From positions 62,001-126,000 of the forward strand of contig PDHQ01000032.1 in the NCBI GenBank assembly GCA_003339415.1: a DNA stretch of 64,000 nucleotides, written 5' to 3'. Positions 29,669-40,018 of the stretch are shown here, piece by piece (position 1 is the stretch's first letter; each line of letters starts with the position of its first letter). Below the pieces are notes generated by a model that made no database searches, was not told the origin of the DNA, and saw only the letters and a list, made by a program, of their open reading frames with translations. The position numbers and the translations under genes were made by a program. Source of the stretch: Ophiocordyceps camponoti-saundersi (nom. inval.) (Eukaryota > Ascomycota > Sordariomycetes > Hypocreales > Ophiocordycipitaceae).

Positions 29669-32600
29669 ATGGCGGACCATCATCGCGATGTCTCCCAGTA
29701 CAAATACTCGGCCATGTCCAACCTGGTTCTCCAGGCGGACCGTCGTTTCGTCACGCGAAGAAATGACGAGGCCACAGGCGATCCTGAGTCTCTCGCGGGG
29801 AGGCTGAGCATCAGGGATATGGGCAACAGGGTCGCTCGAGACGAAGCGCCCAAACAGAAGAAACAGCCAGGCCTGCCGGATGTCCAGAGAGGGGGACTTC
29901 AGGAAGGCGAGGATGTTCTCATGCGGGAGCAGCGCAAGGCAAGGACGGAAGCCTCACAGCAAACAGGCACTGGACTGCTCGGCGCCAACGACGCACTGAT
30001 CGAGGGCATCACGTATCGGCCACGCACAGCGGCTACTCGTGCAACCTTCAACCTGATCCTCACATCGGTGGCGTCCAGCTTGGGCGATGTGCCCTACGAG
30101 GTTGTTCGGAGCGCCACCGACGCTGTCCTGGAATATTTGAAGGATGACGAGCTGAAAGACGTCGACAAAAAGGCTGAGATCGACGATATCCTTGGAACCG
30201 CTCTCAGCCCCAAGAAATTCACTGAGCTGGTTAATCTGGGCAAGAAGATTACCGACTACGACACCCAGGACGACGAAGACCCGGATGTTGGCGGCCAAAT
30301 CGGCGAGACTGAAATCGATGAGCGCCAGGGTGTCGCCGTGACATTTGACGATGATCAAGATGAGAATGATGTTGTAGAAGAAGTGAACGAAGATTTGTCC
30401 GAGGACGACGTCAGTGAGGAAGATGAAGACGAGAACCGAAACGCTGCCGAGGATGACGAGGTAGTTTTCGACAACGAAGAGCTGGCTTTGAACGCCGATG
30501 CGCCGGGAGCAAAGAACAAGAAGGACGAATCAAACTCCGTTCCTGCGCGAGACATCGACGCCTTTTGGTTGCAACGACAAATTGGAACCTTGTACCCCGA
30601 TCCGCACGAACAGACCGACAAAACGAAGACTGCCCTGCGTCTACTCTCCGGCGAGGCCGACGCCGCTGGAGGGGAAGAGGAGAGGACTTTGCGAGAGATT
30701 GAAAATGACCTTATGGAGCTCTTCGACTTTGAGCATCACGAGCTCGTGCGAAAACTGGTCGAGAACCGGGAGAAGGTGTACTGGCTCACGAGGCTGGCTC
30801 GGGCCGAGACTGCAGAACAGCGGGCCAACGTCGAAAGGGAGATAGCTTCAGAAGGCCTGCATTGGATACTGAACGAGCTCAGGGGCGAAGATGCTGGGGA
30901 CGACGAAAAGAGGCGCAAGATGAGCATGAAGATGGACATCGACGTACCGGCATCCATCGTGGCCGAGAAGCCGGCGCCGGAGCGACCAGAAGGCCACCTG
31001 GTGGGCGGGCTAAAACCTAAGCGAGTCATTCAGCTGGAGAATCTGGTATTCGAGCAGGGTAATCACCTCATGGCGAACCCCAAAGTCAGACTACCTGAAG
31101 GCTCGACCAAGCGGACTTTCAAGGGCTACGAGGAAATCCATGTTCCGCCTCCGAAGAAGCGAAACGAGCCTGGCGATACGTTGATACCCATCTCCGACTT
31201 GCCGGGGTGGGCACAGGGTCCCTTCAGCAGCGCCAAGTCGCTCAACAAGATTCAGTCGAAATGCTTCCCCTCTGCCTTTGAAGGCGGCGACAACATGCTC
31301 GTCTGCGCGCCTACCGGTAGCGGAAAGACCAATGTCGCCATGTTGACCATCTTGCGCGAATTGGGTAGAAATCGCGATCAAAGTACCGGCGAAGTTGATC
31401 TCGACGCCTTCAAGATCGTCTATATCGCCCCCCTCAAAGCCCTGGTTCAGGAGCAGGTCGGCAACTTTGGGAAACGGCTTGAGCCGTATGGCATTCGGGT
31501 ATCAGAATTGACGGGCGATCGTCAACTCACAAAGCAGCAAATATCCGAGACCCAGGTCATCGTGACGACGCCGGAGAAATGGGATGTCATCACCAGAAAG
31601 GCCAACGACCTTACATATACCAATCTTGTACGTCTGATCATCATTGACGAAATTCATCTCCTACACGACGATCGTGGCCCCGTGCTCGAGAGCATCGTCA
31701 GCAGAACGATCCGCAAGACGGAGCAGACCGGTGAGCCGGTCCGGCTTATTGGCTTATCAGCCACCCTTCCCAACTACCGCGACGTTGCGAGCTTCCTGAG
31801 GGTCGATGCAAACAAGGACTTGTTCCACTTTGACAGCACTTTCAGGCCCTGCCCACTTCGACAGGAGTTCGTTGGTGTGACGGACCGCAAACCCATCAAG
31901 CAGCTGAAGACGATGAACGACGTGACGTACAACAAGGTGGTGGAGCATGTTGCGACGAACAAAAACCAAGTACTCATCTTCGTCCACTCACGCAAGGAGA
32001 CGGCCAAGACGGCCAGATACATCCGCGACAAGGCCATCGAGTTGGATACCTTGAATCGTATCTTACGGCTGGACGCGGCGTCTCGAGAGCTGCTTCAAGA
32101 GGCTTCAAGCCAGGCCAAGAACGAGGATTTGAAGGACATCTTGCCTCATGGGTTCGGTATCCATCACGCCGGCATGAACCGCATCGACAGAACAGACGTC
32201 GAAGATTTGTTTTCCCGAGGCGCCATTAAAGTGCTCGTCTGCACGGCAACGCTCGCTTGGGGAGTCAACCTCCCTGCCCACACAGTCATCATCAAAGGGA
32301 CACAGATCTATTCTCCGGAGAAGGGCGCCTGGGTTGAGCTTAGCCCCCAGGATGTCCTCCAGATGCTTGGACGTGCGGGTCGACCTCAGTTCGACACATA
32401 TGGAGAGGGAATCATCATCACTACTCAAAATGAGATTCAATACTACCTATCCCTCCTCAATCAGCAGCTACCGATCGAGAGCCAGTTTGTTGGTAAGCTG
32501 GTTGACAATCTCAACGCTGAGATTGTTCTCGGCAACGTTCGGACAAGAGACGAGGGAGTTGAGTGGCTCGGCTACACGTATCTCTTCGTTCGGATGCTCC

Positions 32601-35600
32601 GATCCCCCGGGCTTTACCAAGTCGGTGCCGAGTATGAGGACGACGTGGCGCTTGAGCAGAAGCGAGTCGATTTGATTCACTCTGCTGCCATGGTTCTCAG
32701 GCAGTCAAACCTCATCAAGTACGATGAAAAGACGGGACGGCTTCAGTCGACCGAACTGGGCCGGATTGCATCGCACTACTATATCACGCACGGCTCCATG
32801 AACACGTACAATAACCTCATCCAGCCATCCATCAACACCATTGAGCTGTTTCGAATATTCGCTCTCAGCGCAGAGTTCAAGTATATCCCCGTGCGGCAAG
32901 ACGAGAAGGTGGAGTTGGCCAGGTTATTGGGCACTGTCCCCATCCCGGTCAAGGAGAGCGTCGAGGAGTCCCACGCCAAGATCAATGTCCTTCTTCAAGC
33001 CTACATCTCGCAGCTCAGTCTGTCAGGTCTAGCGCTCATGTCGGACATGGTGTATGTGACGCAGAGTGCGGGCCGCATCTTGCGGGCGATATTCGAGATT
33101 TGTCTCAAAAAGAATTGGGCATCCGTCGCAAAGCTTGCGTTGAATCTGTGCAAGACGGTCGAGAAGCGGATGTGGCCGACCATGTCGCCGCTGCGTCAAT
33201 TTCCTACCTGCCCGCGTGATATCATCATCAAGGCAGAGAAGATGGACGTTCCTTGGAGCAGCTACTTCGATCTGGATCCGCCGCGCATGGGCGAGCTGCT
33301 GAACATGCCGCGAGCCGGCCGCACCGTCTGCGGCTTGGTAGCCAAGTTTCCGCGGCTCGAGGTTCATGCTCAGGCTCAGACGATGACGAGATCGATGCTC
33401 CGGGTGGAGCTCAGCATCACGCCGAATTTCGAGTGGGATGATAGCGTACATGGGGCGGCTCAGAACTACTGGATAATCGTCGAGGATTGCGATGGGGAAG
33501 ACATTCTCTTTCACGACACGTTTCTCTTACGCAAGACGTACGCCGAGGCCGAGTCGAACGAGCACATTGTCGACTTCACCGTGCCAATCACGGAGCCGAT
33601 GCCGCCCAACTACTTTGTGTCCGTTATCTCGGACAGATGGATGAACTGCGAGACGAGATTCGCCATCCCCTTCCAAAAGATCATTCTCCCTGATAAGTTT
33701 CCTCCTCATACAGAGCTTCTCGACTTGCAGCCGCTCCATGTGGCTGCCCTGAAGGTGGAGAGCTACGTCGACTTGTACCCTGGCTGGAAGCAGTTCAACA
33801 AGATTCAGACGCAGACATTCAATTCCCTCTACAAGGGCGACCAAAACGTCTTCGTCGGTGCTCCCACGGGAAGCGGCAAGACGGTCTGCGCCGAGTTCGC
33901 GCTGCTACGACACTGGTTGCAAGACGAGCCCGGCCGGGCCATCTACATCGCACCGCTACAGGAGCTGGTCGATTCGCGACTTCAGGACTGGCAGAAGCGA
34001 CTGTCCAGCTTGGGTGGCGGCAAGGAGATTGTCAAGTTGACCGGGGAGACCACGACCGACCTCAAGCTGCTGGAGAGGGGAGACCTGATACTGGCGACGC
34101 CGGTGCAGTGGGATGTCTTGTCGAGGCAGTGGAAACGGCGGAAAAACGTTCAAACAGTTCAGCTGTTCATCGCCGACGACATACACCTTCTCGGGGGCAG
34201 CATGGGCTACGTGTACGAGATCGTCGTGTCCCGCATGCACTACATCCGAACCCAAACGGAGCTTCCCATGAGAATCGTCGCTCTCAGCGTCTCCCTGGCC
34301 AACGCGAGGGACGTGGGAGAATGGATCGATGCCAAGAAACACGACATCTACAATTTTGCTCCTCACGTCCGGCCTGTGCCGCTCGAATTACACATACAAT
34401 CCTATTCGAACCCTCACTTTCCGTCGCTCATGCTTTCCATGGCTAAGCCAGCCTACCTTGCCATCACTCAGATGTCGCCGGACAAGCCAGCAATCATATT
34501 CGTGCCGAACCGGAAGCAGACGCGGGCGACGACGAGAGACTTGATGGCCGCCTGCGTCGTTGATGGCGACGAGGATCGCTTCTTACACGCCGAGGTAGAG
34601 CAGATGAAACCCTTACTCGAGCGCATCAACGAAGAAGCTCTCGCGGAGGCGCTGTCGCACGGCATCGGCTACTATCACGAGGCCTTGAGCCAGAGCGACA
34701 GGCGCATAGTCAAGCATCTCTACGACAACGGCGCGATCCAGGTCCTGGTAGCCTCTCGAGATGTGTGCTGGGAGTTGACCAGTACCGCCCACCTCGTCGT
34801 CGTCATGGGGACGCAGTTTTTCGATGGCCGAGAGCATCGATACATCGACTATCCCCTCAGCGAGGTGCTGCAGATGTTTGGAAAGTCGCTACGTCCTGCC
34901 AAGGACGGTCGTTCTCGCGGTGTTCTCATGCTGCCTCAGGTCAAGCGTGATTACTACAGGAAGTTTCTCAACGAGGCCCTTCCCGTGGAATCTCACCTGC
35001 ACCATTTTCTGCAGGACGCCTTCGTGACGGAAATCAGCACCAAGATGATCGAGTCCGGTGACGACGCCATCAACTGGACCACCTTTACCTATTTCTACCG
35101 TCGGTTGCTGGCGAACCCCAGCTACTATGACCTGCGAAGCACGACGCACGAGGAGCTGAGTACCTTCATGTCGGACCTTGTAGAGAGGACGTTGCGCGAG
35201 CTTGGCGAGTCCAAGATCATCGAGTTTGACGAAGACGACGGCACGGTGGCGCCGCAGAACGCTGCCATGATTGCGACGTACTACAACATTTCGTACGTAA
35301 CGATGCAGACGTTGTTGATGTCCCTCAACAGCCGCACGAAGCTCAAGGGCATCTTGGAGATTGTGGCTTCTGCCGCTGAATTTGAGTCGATTCAGGTTCG
35401 TCGCCACGAGGGAGGTCTCCTCAGGCGCATCTATGATCGGGTCCCAGTCAAGATGTCGCAGCCGAGCTACGACTCTCCCTACTTCAAGGCATTCGTGCTG
35501 CTGCAGGCCCATTTTGCGCGCATGCAGCTGCCGATCGACTTGGCAAAGGATCAGGAGACGATCCTCTCGAGAGTGCTGGGCCTCCTGAGCGCCGCCGTCG

Positions 35601-36397
35601 ACGTCCTCTCTTCCGAAGGGCACCTCAACGCCATGAACGCCATGGAGATGTCGCAAATGGTGGTGCAGGCCATGTGGGACCGCGACAGTCCTCTGAAGCA
35701 GATTCCTCACTTTGGCCCCGACGTGGTGAAGGTGGCGAATAATCACGGGTTAGTCGCGGTGCGGTCGAAACCGCTTCGCGAGCGCATGCTGACAGTCACT
35801 TCTAGCATCAAGGACATTTATGGCTTCATGGAGGCCATGAACCCCGAAGACAATCCCAACTATGACAAACTAGTCAAAGAGCTGGGATTGTCACAGACGC
35901 AGTTGGCGCAGGCGGCCAAATTCATCAACGACGAGTATCCGGACCTGGAGCTCGAGCACGAGGTTCTAGACGAGGACGAGATACGGGCAGGCGAGCCGGC
36001 GTATCTGAGCATCAAGGTGAAGCGCATAGTGGAAGAGGACGACGAAGAGGCGAATTACGACTCGACGGTTCACGCCCCGTTCTTCCCGGTGAAGAAGATG
36101 GAGAACTGGTGGTTGGTGGTTGGCGATGCAAAGTCTCAAAACCTCCTGGCCATCAAGCGGGTAACCATTGGGCGCGAGCTCAAGGTGCGACTGGAGTACA
36201 CGGTGCCGACGGCGGGTGAGCACAAGTTGAGGCTGTACCTTATGAGCGACAGCTACATCGGTGTCGACCAGGAGCGAGAGTTTGTTATCAAGGCGGCTGA
36301 AGGGATGGACATTGACGACGAGGACGAAGACGAGGACGGAGACGAGGATGGAGTCAAGGACGGAGACAAGGACGGACACGAGAACGGAGCCGATTAA
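29669..36397 (+). CDS. BRR2: Pre-mRNA-splicing helicase BRR2 (U5 snRNP)
   Basis: One uninterrupted frame of 2242 residues, the usual Brr2 size. An N-terminal region with a PWI-like helical segment and long acidic stretches occupies residues 1-450. Helicase cassette 1 has Walker A APTGSGKT near 546, DEIH near 659 and SATLP. A Sec63 domain follows near 990-1310. Cassette 2 has Walker A APTGSGKT near 1396 but altered motifs (ADDIH instead of DEIH, SVSLAN instead of SATLPN), then a second Sec63 domain. The tail is a run of Asp/Glu/Gly. Known: cassette 1 unwinds U4/U6 to activate the spliceosome, while cassette 2 is a degenerate regulatory and interaction platform. The start at 29669 (MADHHRDVSQYKYSAMSNLV) matches the conserved N-terminus. 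Its lack of any intron over 6.7 kb contrasts with ADE12 nearby. Confidence 0.96.
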   Translation: MADHHRDVSQYKYSAMSNLVLQADRRFVTRRNDEATGDPESLAGRLSIRDMGNRVARDEAPKQKKQPGLPDVQRGGLQEGEDVLMREQRKARTEASQQTGTGLLGANDALIEGITYRPRTAATRATFNLILTSVASSLGDVPYEVVRSATDAVLEYLKDDELKDVDKKAEIDDILGTALSPKKFTELVNLGKKITDYDTQDDEDPDVGGQIGETEIDERQGVAVTFDDDQDENDVVEEVNEDLSEDDVSEEDEDENRNAAEDDEVVFDNEELALNADAPGAKNKKDESNSVPARDIDAFWLQRQIGTLYPDPHEQTDKTKTALRLLSGEADAAGGEEERTLREIENDLMELFDFEHHELVRKLVENREKVYWLTRLARAETAEQRANVEREIASEGLHWILNELRGEDAGDDEKRRKMSMKMDIDVPASIVAEKPAPERPEGHLVGGLKPKRVIQLENLVFEQGNHLMANPKVRLPEGSTKRTFKGYEEIHVPPPKKRNEPGDTLIPISDLPGWAQGPFSSAKSLNKIQSKCFPSAFEGGDNMLVCAPTGSGKTNVAMLTILRELGRNRDQSTGEVDLDAFKIVYIAPLKALVQEQVGNFGKRLEPYGIRVSELTGDRQLTKQQISETQVIVTTPEKWDVITRKANDLTYTNLVRLIIIDEIHLLHDDRGPVLESIVSRTIRKTEQTGEPVRLIGLSATLPNYRDVASFLRVDANKDLFHFDSTFRPCPLRQEFVGVTDRKPIKQLKTMNDVTYNKVVEHVATNKNQVLIFVHSRKETAKTARYIRDKAIELDTLNRILRLDAASRELLQEASSQAKNEDLKDILPHGFGIHHAGMNRIDRTDVEDLFSRGAIKVLVCTATLAWGVNLPAHTVIIKGTQIYSPEKGAWVELSPQDVLQMLGRAGRPQFDTYGEGIIITTQNEIQYYLSLLNQQLPIESQFVGKLVDNLNAEIVLGNVRTRDEGVEWLGYTYLFVRMLRSPGLYQVGAEYEDDVALEQKRVDLIHSAAMVLRQSNLIKYDEKTGRLQSTELGRIASHYYITHGSMNTYNNLIQPSINTIELFRIFALSAEFKYIPVRQDEKVELARLLGTVPIPVKESVEESHAKINVLLQAYISQLSLSGLALMSDMVYVTQSAGRILRAIFEICLKKNWASVAKLALNLCKTVEKRMWPTMSPLRQFPTCPRDIIIKAEKMDVPWSSYFDLDPPRMGELLNMPRAGRTVCGLVAKFPRLEVHAQAQTMTRSMLRVELSITPNFEWDDSVHGAAQNYWIIVEDCDGEDILFHDTFLLRKTYAEAESNEHIVDFTVPITEPMPPNYFVSVISDRWMNCETRFAIPFQKIILPDKFPPHTELLDLQPLHVAALKVESYVDLYPGWKQFNKIQTQTFNSLYKGDQNVFVGAPTGSGKTVCAEFALLRHWLQDEPGRAIYIAPLQELVDSRLQDWQKRLSSLGGGKEIVKLTGETTTDLKLLERGDLILATPVQWDVLSRQWKRRKNVQTVQLFIADDIHLLGGSMGYVYEIVVSRMHYIRTQTELPMRIVALSVSLANARDVGEWIDAKKHDIYNFAPHVRPVPLELHIQSYSNPHFPSLMLSMAKPAYLAITQMSPDKPAIIFVPNRKQTRATTRDLMAACVVDGDEDRFLHAEVEQMKPLLERINEEALAEALSHGIGYYHEALSQSDRRIVKHLYDNGAIQVLVASRDVCWELTSTAHLVVVMGTQFFDGREHRYIDYPLSEVLQMFGKSLRPAKDGRSRGVLMLPQVKRDYYRKFLNEALPVESHLHHFLQDAFVTEISTKMIESGDDAINWTTFTYFYRRLLANPSYYDLRSTTHEELSTFMSDLVERTLRELGESKIIEFDEDDGTVAPQNAAMIATYYNISYVTMQTLLMSLNSRTKLKGILEIVASAAEFESIQVRRHEGGLLRRIYDRVPVKMSQPSYDSPYFKAFVLLQAHFARMQLPIDLAKDQETILSRVLGLLSAAVDVLSSEGHLNAMNAMEMSQMVVQAMWDRDSPLKQIPHFGPDVVKVANNHGLVAVRSKPLRERMLTVTSSIKDIYGFMEAMNPEDNPNYDKLVKELGLSQTQLAQAAKFINDEYPDLELEHEVLDEDEIRAGEPAYLSIKVKRIVEEDDEEANYDSTVHAPFFPVKKMENWWLVVGDAKSQNLLAIKRVTIGRELKVRLEYTVPTAGEHKLRLYLMSDSYIGVDQEREFVIKAAEGMDIDDEDEDEDGDEDGVKDGDKDGHENGAD

Positions 36398-37015
36398 GGG
36401 GAGAGGGAGGGGGGGTTGTCAAGACGCGTCGGCCCGAAGCCTGGCGTCGGGCAACCAAGCAGCCCAAAAGGGATTCAAAGGGAGGCGGACAGGAGTCGAT
36501 GTGGGACAGAGAGTGATTGACAATACCTACAGGCTACAGACTACAGACTATCTAGGTAGATACAGTAGGCTATTGCCCTGCCCTGCCCTGCCCTCAGTGC
36601 CCTGTGCCCTGCCCTGCTGCCCGTTGTCGGTGCGTCCGCCTCCGGGGCGAAAGTATGTACGATCACGTGATGGTCTCTGACTGGTGACGTTTTGAAGCGG
36701 TTCCCTCTGGGTTCTCTGACTGCTTGTGTTTTTTTTTCCTCACATCCTCCGCCCGCCAAAGACCTACCAAGAGCCGACTCTTCTGGGGGAGGAGGCTCGC
36801 GCAATCCATCCTCACAACCTTCAGCCTGTGTATCGCGCGAGGGAAAGGCCTGAGATTAACCGTCTCCTACTTGCCTCTACGCGTTGCCGCAAACGCGTCG
36901 CAACCTGTTGAAGGAGAGAAGGAGGAGAAGAAAAAAACACAAGCTGCCGAAGCCGGTGTGACCCGCGTCTTTCCTCCCCTCGCATCCCCACTCTAAGTCC
37001 ATCATAAACTGCGCA
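36398..37015. other. Intergenic region with CCCTG repeats
   Basis: Contains a short CTACAG(A/G)CTA run at 36525-36550 and tandem CCCTG/GCCCT units at 36575-36620. The rest is the leader of the PWWP gene. No gene recognised. Confidence 0.5.
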
Positions 37016-39340
37016 ATGGCCGACAAGCCGACGGACAATGCGCCTGTCTCCAGCGCCGACAAGCCTCGGGAAGACGGGCAAGAAGCGGCCGAGAAGGAAG
37101 CTTCAACGGTCGACGCAACAGAAAGTGCGAAGAAGGATTCTTCTGGTGAGTTTTCCATGTGAACAATTCGGTGCGCGCCGTAACGCGTCTTGTTTCGCCT
37201 TGTTTTTTTTCTTCTCTCTTTCTTCTTTTCGTGGCGGGCAATAGGGCTATTTTCGTCCCGTCCCTTACTGTTACTGCTCTTCTTTGGTATTGCGATTTCC
37301 TGTTGGTTGATTTTGATTTGCCACCTGTTTTTGGAACGCGTTAGTCTTCGCGGCTTGAAGTCAAGGCTGACCAGACGTCAATTAGGAGCCGAAGCGCCCG
37401 AGACCGAAGAGGGTGCTGCCAACGGTGAAGCTGTTTCTAACGGACAGGCAGCCGTTGACGAGGAGAAAACCGCCGACGAAGACAACTCGGCCGATAAGAT
37501 GCCTGTGACAAGACAGAAAAGGTCCAACGTCGAGGCCAAGGACGCTGCTGAACCTGGTCCCTCCGCCGCCAAATCCAAAGGCGGCCGCCGCAAGTCGAGC
37601 CTCGGAGAGAACAAGGGCAAGACGCTGGCCAAAAAGGGATCCAAGGCGCGTCTCACCCATGTCGACGCGAAGCCTGGCGACCACTTTCTAGTGAAGCTCA
37701 AGGGTCACCCCGCCTGGCCGGCCATTGTTTGCGACGAGAGCATGCTACCCGCCGCCCTTACTGGCAGCCGCCCCGTCTCCGCCGCCAGGCCAGACGGAAG
37801 CTACGCCGAAGCTTACGCCGACGGAGGCAAGCGTGTCCACGACAGAAGCTTTCCCGTCATGTACTTGTACACCAACGAATTGTGAGTCTCGGCTGACAGG
37901 TCGGACGCTTCTCAACTGACCCCCTGTCGTCGCAGTGGCTGGGCTCAGAACTCGACCTTGTCCGAGCTTACCGCAGAGAAGGCTAGGGACGCCATCACGG
38001 AGAAGATGCGCAAGGACCTGAGGGCCGCCTACCAGCTCGCCGCCGAACATAACGAGGTTGAGCACTACAAAGAGATACTCCAGTCATTCCAGGAAGAGCA
38101 GATTGCGCAGGAAGAGGCCAGGAAGCAAAGTGCTAACCTCAAAAAGTCCAAGAAGGGCAAGGCCAAAGCCCTCGAAGATGACGACGAGGATGTGGAAATG
38201 GAGGATGCTGATGTCGCCCCAAAATCGGCCAAGTCTAAGAAGCGCAAGGCCGAGGACGACACCGGCGTAAGTGGCCTACAGTTTACACCTGGAGAAGAGG
38301 AGACTCGTCGGCTTACTTCTAGACTATGCAGACTCCTCAGAGACCAGAATCGGTGAAGAAACCCAAGATCAAGCTCAACATGTCGTCCACTCCAAAAACG
38401 GCAAACGGCGCCGCCACACCCAAGTCGGCGGGTGCCTCTGCGGCCAAAGCCTCCAAGGCGAAGCCCAAGAAGGCCAAGGACGGCGGCGAGAAGAAGACGG
38501 AGACGCCCAAGGAGGTCAAGATGACTCCGGAGGAGCGACATGCCCGGAAGGAGGTACGTGACATGGAAACGGGACTGGAGAAGAGCAATGCTGACCTTTT
38601 CACCGCAGAAAGAGGTGCTCTACCTCCGGCACAAGCTCCAGCGGGGTCTCCTTACCAGGGAGCAGCAGCCCCGCGAGGACGAGATGAAGACCATGTCGGA
38701 CTTCATCACCGTTCTCGAGAACATGGTGGACCTCGAGGTGTCCATCATACGGGCGACCAAAATCAACAAGGTGCTCAAGGCTATCCTCAAGCTCGATTCT
38801 ATCCCGCGCGAGGAGGAGTTTGAATTCAAGAAGAGATCACAGTCGCTGCTGGACAAGTGGAACAAGCTGCTTGCCGATGACAGCACGGGTGCCCCCGCGG
38901 CACCGACCAACGGGGTGAAGGGCGCGTCGAAGCCGGACGGTGTGACGGACGATGCTGGCGAGGCTAGCAAGGCCGAGCCCGACAAGGCCGAACCGGATAA
39001 GACGTCGGAGTCCAAGGGGGAGGAGAAGGACGATGAGGAAGAAGCAGCCGATAAAGAAGTCGACAAAGAAGAGACGGCCGAGGACAAAAAGGTCGAGGCC
39101 GAGGACAAGGTCGAGGCTAAGGACAAGGTCGAGGCTAAGGACAAGGTTGAGGCCGAGCCTGTGACTGACAAAGAGGAGCCTGCCGACGACAAGGCAGAGC
39201 CTGCCGACGACAACGAGGCGGTCAAGCCATCGTCTCCCGCGGCGGTAGGTTGCGACAAGGCACGGCTCGACGTCTTTACACAGTGAACTGACATGTGGTA
39301 ACAGGATGCTCCGGCGAAGGCAGCCGAAGCGGAAAAATGA
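37016..39340 (+). CDS. PWWP-domain chromatin protein with a TFIIS-N/LEDGF-like domain
   Basis: Exons 37016..37145, 37386..37881, 37936..38266, 38332..38553, 38609..39244 and 39305..39340, all in phase, give about 616 residues. The first intron is long (240 nt). A disordered acidic N-terminus leads to a PWWP domain at about 135-225 (GDHFLVKLKGHPAWPAIV; the classical PWWP tetrapeptide is here PAWP). The second exon junction reads NEF-GWAQ. Lys-rich segments then lead to a helical domain at about 394-480 (KEVLYLRHKLQRGLL ... FKKRSQSLLDKWNKLL), similar to the integrase-binding or TFIIS N-terminal fold of LEDGF/HDGF-type proteins. The tail is repetitive Lys/Glu/Asp (EDKVEAKDKVEAKDK type). Known: PWWP domains bind methylated H3K36 nucleosomes. 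Inferred: a reader linked to transcription elongation or a histone-modifying complex. Confidence 0.82.
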
Positions 39341-40018
39341 AGACGAAGGGTCAGGTCAGGTCATTTGATGCCATGGTTTCCATTGCGGGGTCGTCTTTTC
39401 TACTCTTCTCCGTCTTGCTTCTCTGTCTTTCTCTCTGTGGCGTACGGCCTCTGGTTCGATTGCGTTATTCCGACATCTATTTCGACTTCTCGGTGGCTTA
39501 TGACTCCAAGCTCCATGCACGTGTAAGAATAGCGGCAAAGCACGACTCTCTCGCGCACGGCAACAGGGCAAAGGGCGGGCGGAAGGGGAAAGAATGCGGC
39601 GAGCGTCGTGGGTTGGTGCATGTGATGCGAAGGGGGAAGAAGAATGGGCCAGCTCGAGATGTAAATTCAAAAGACTGGCTCCCAGCAGCGGGAAACAGTG
39701 GCTGGTGTAGCAAGAAGCCGGTCAAGCTCTCGGTGCTGGCATGTGAGTCTGCCTTCTTTCAAGCGGACGCAGACGATAATTGACAGCGGTTTTCGGAACT
39801 TGGGTGGCGCGGTTGTTGGTGTTGGTGGTGGTGTTGGTGTTGTGTTTGGTTGATGCCACAGAACAAGGTTGATGATGTGTATAGGGTAGGTAGAAAATAC
39901 ACGCACATAGAAGGGCAATGGCCATGCAGGTGTGTGCAAATACAACAGTTTTATTACTGCCACCACGAACGCGTTCTCTCAGCACACGCTTCTTACATAC
40001 ACGCACCATATAACCGCC
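39341..40018. other. Intergenic region
   Basis: Between the PWWP gene and ORC3. A frame of 162 codons at 39295..39783 overlaps the PWWP 3' end and has no support. A GTTGGTGTTGGTGGTGG-like run lies at 39815-39845. Confidence 0.45.
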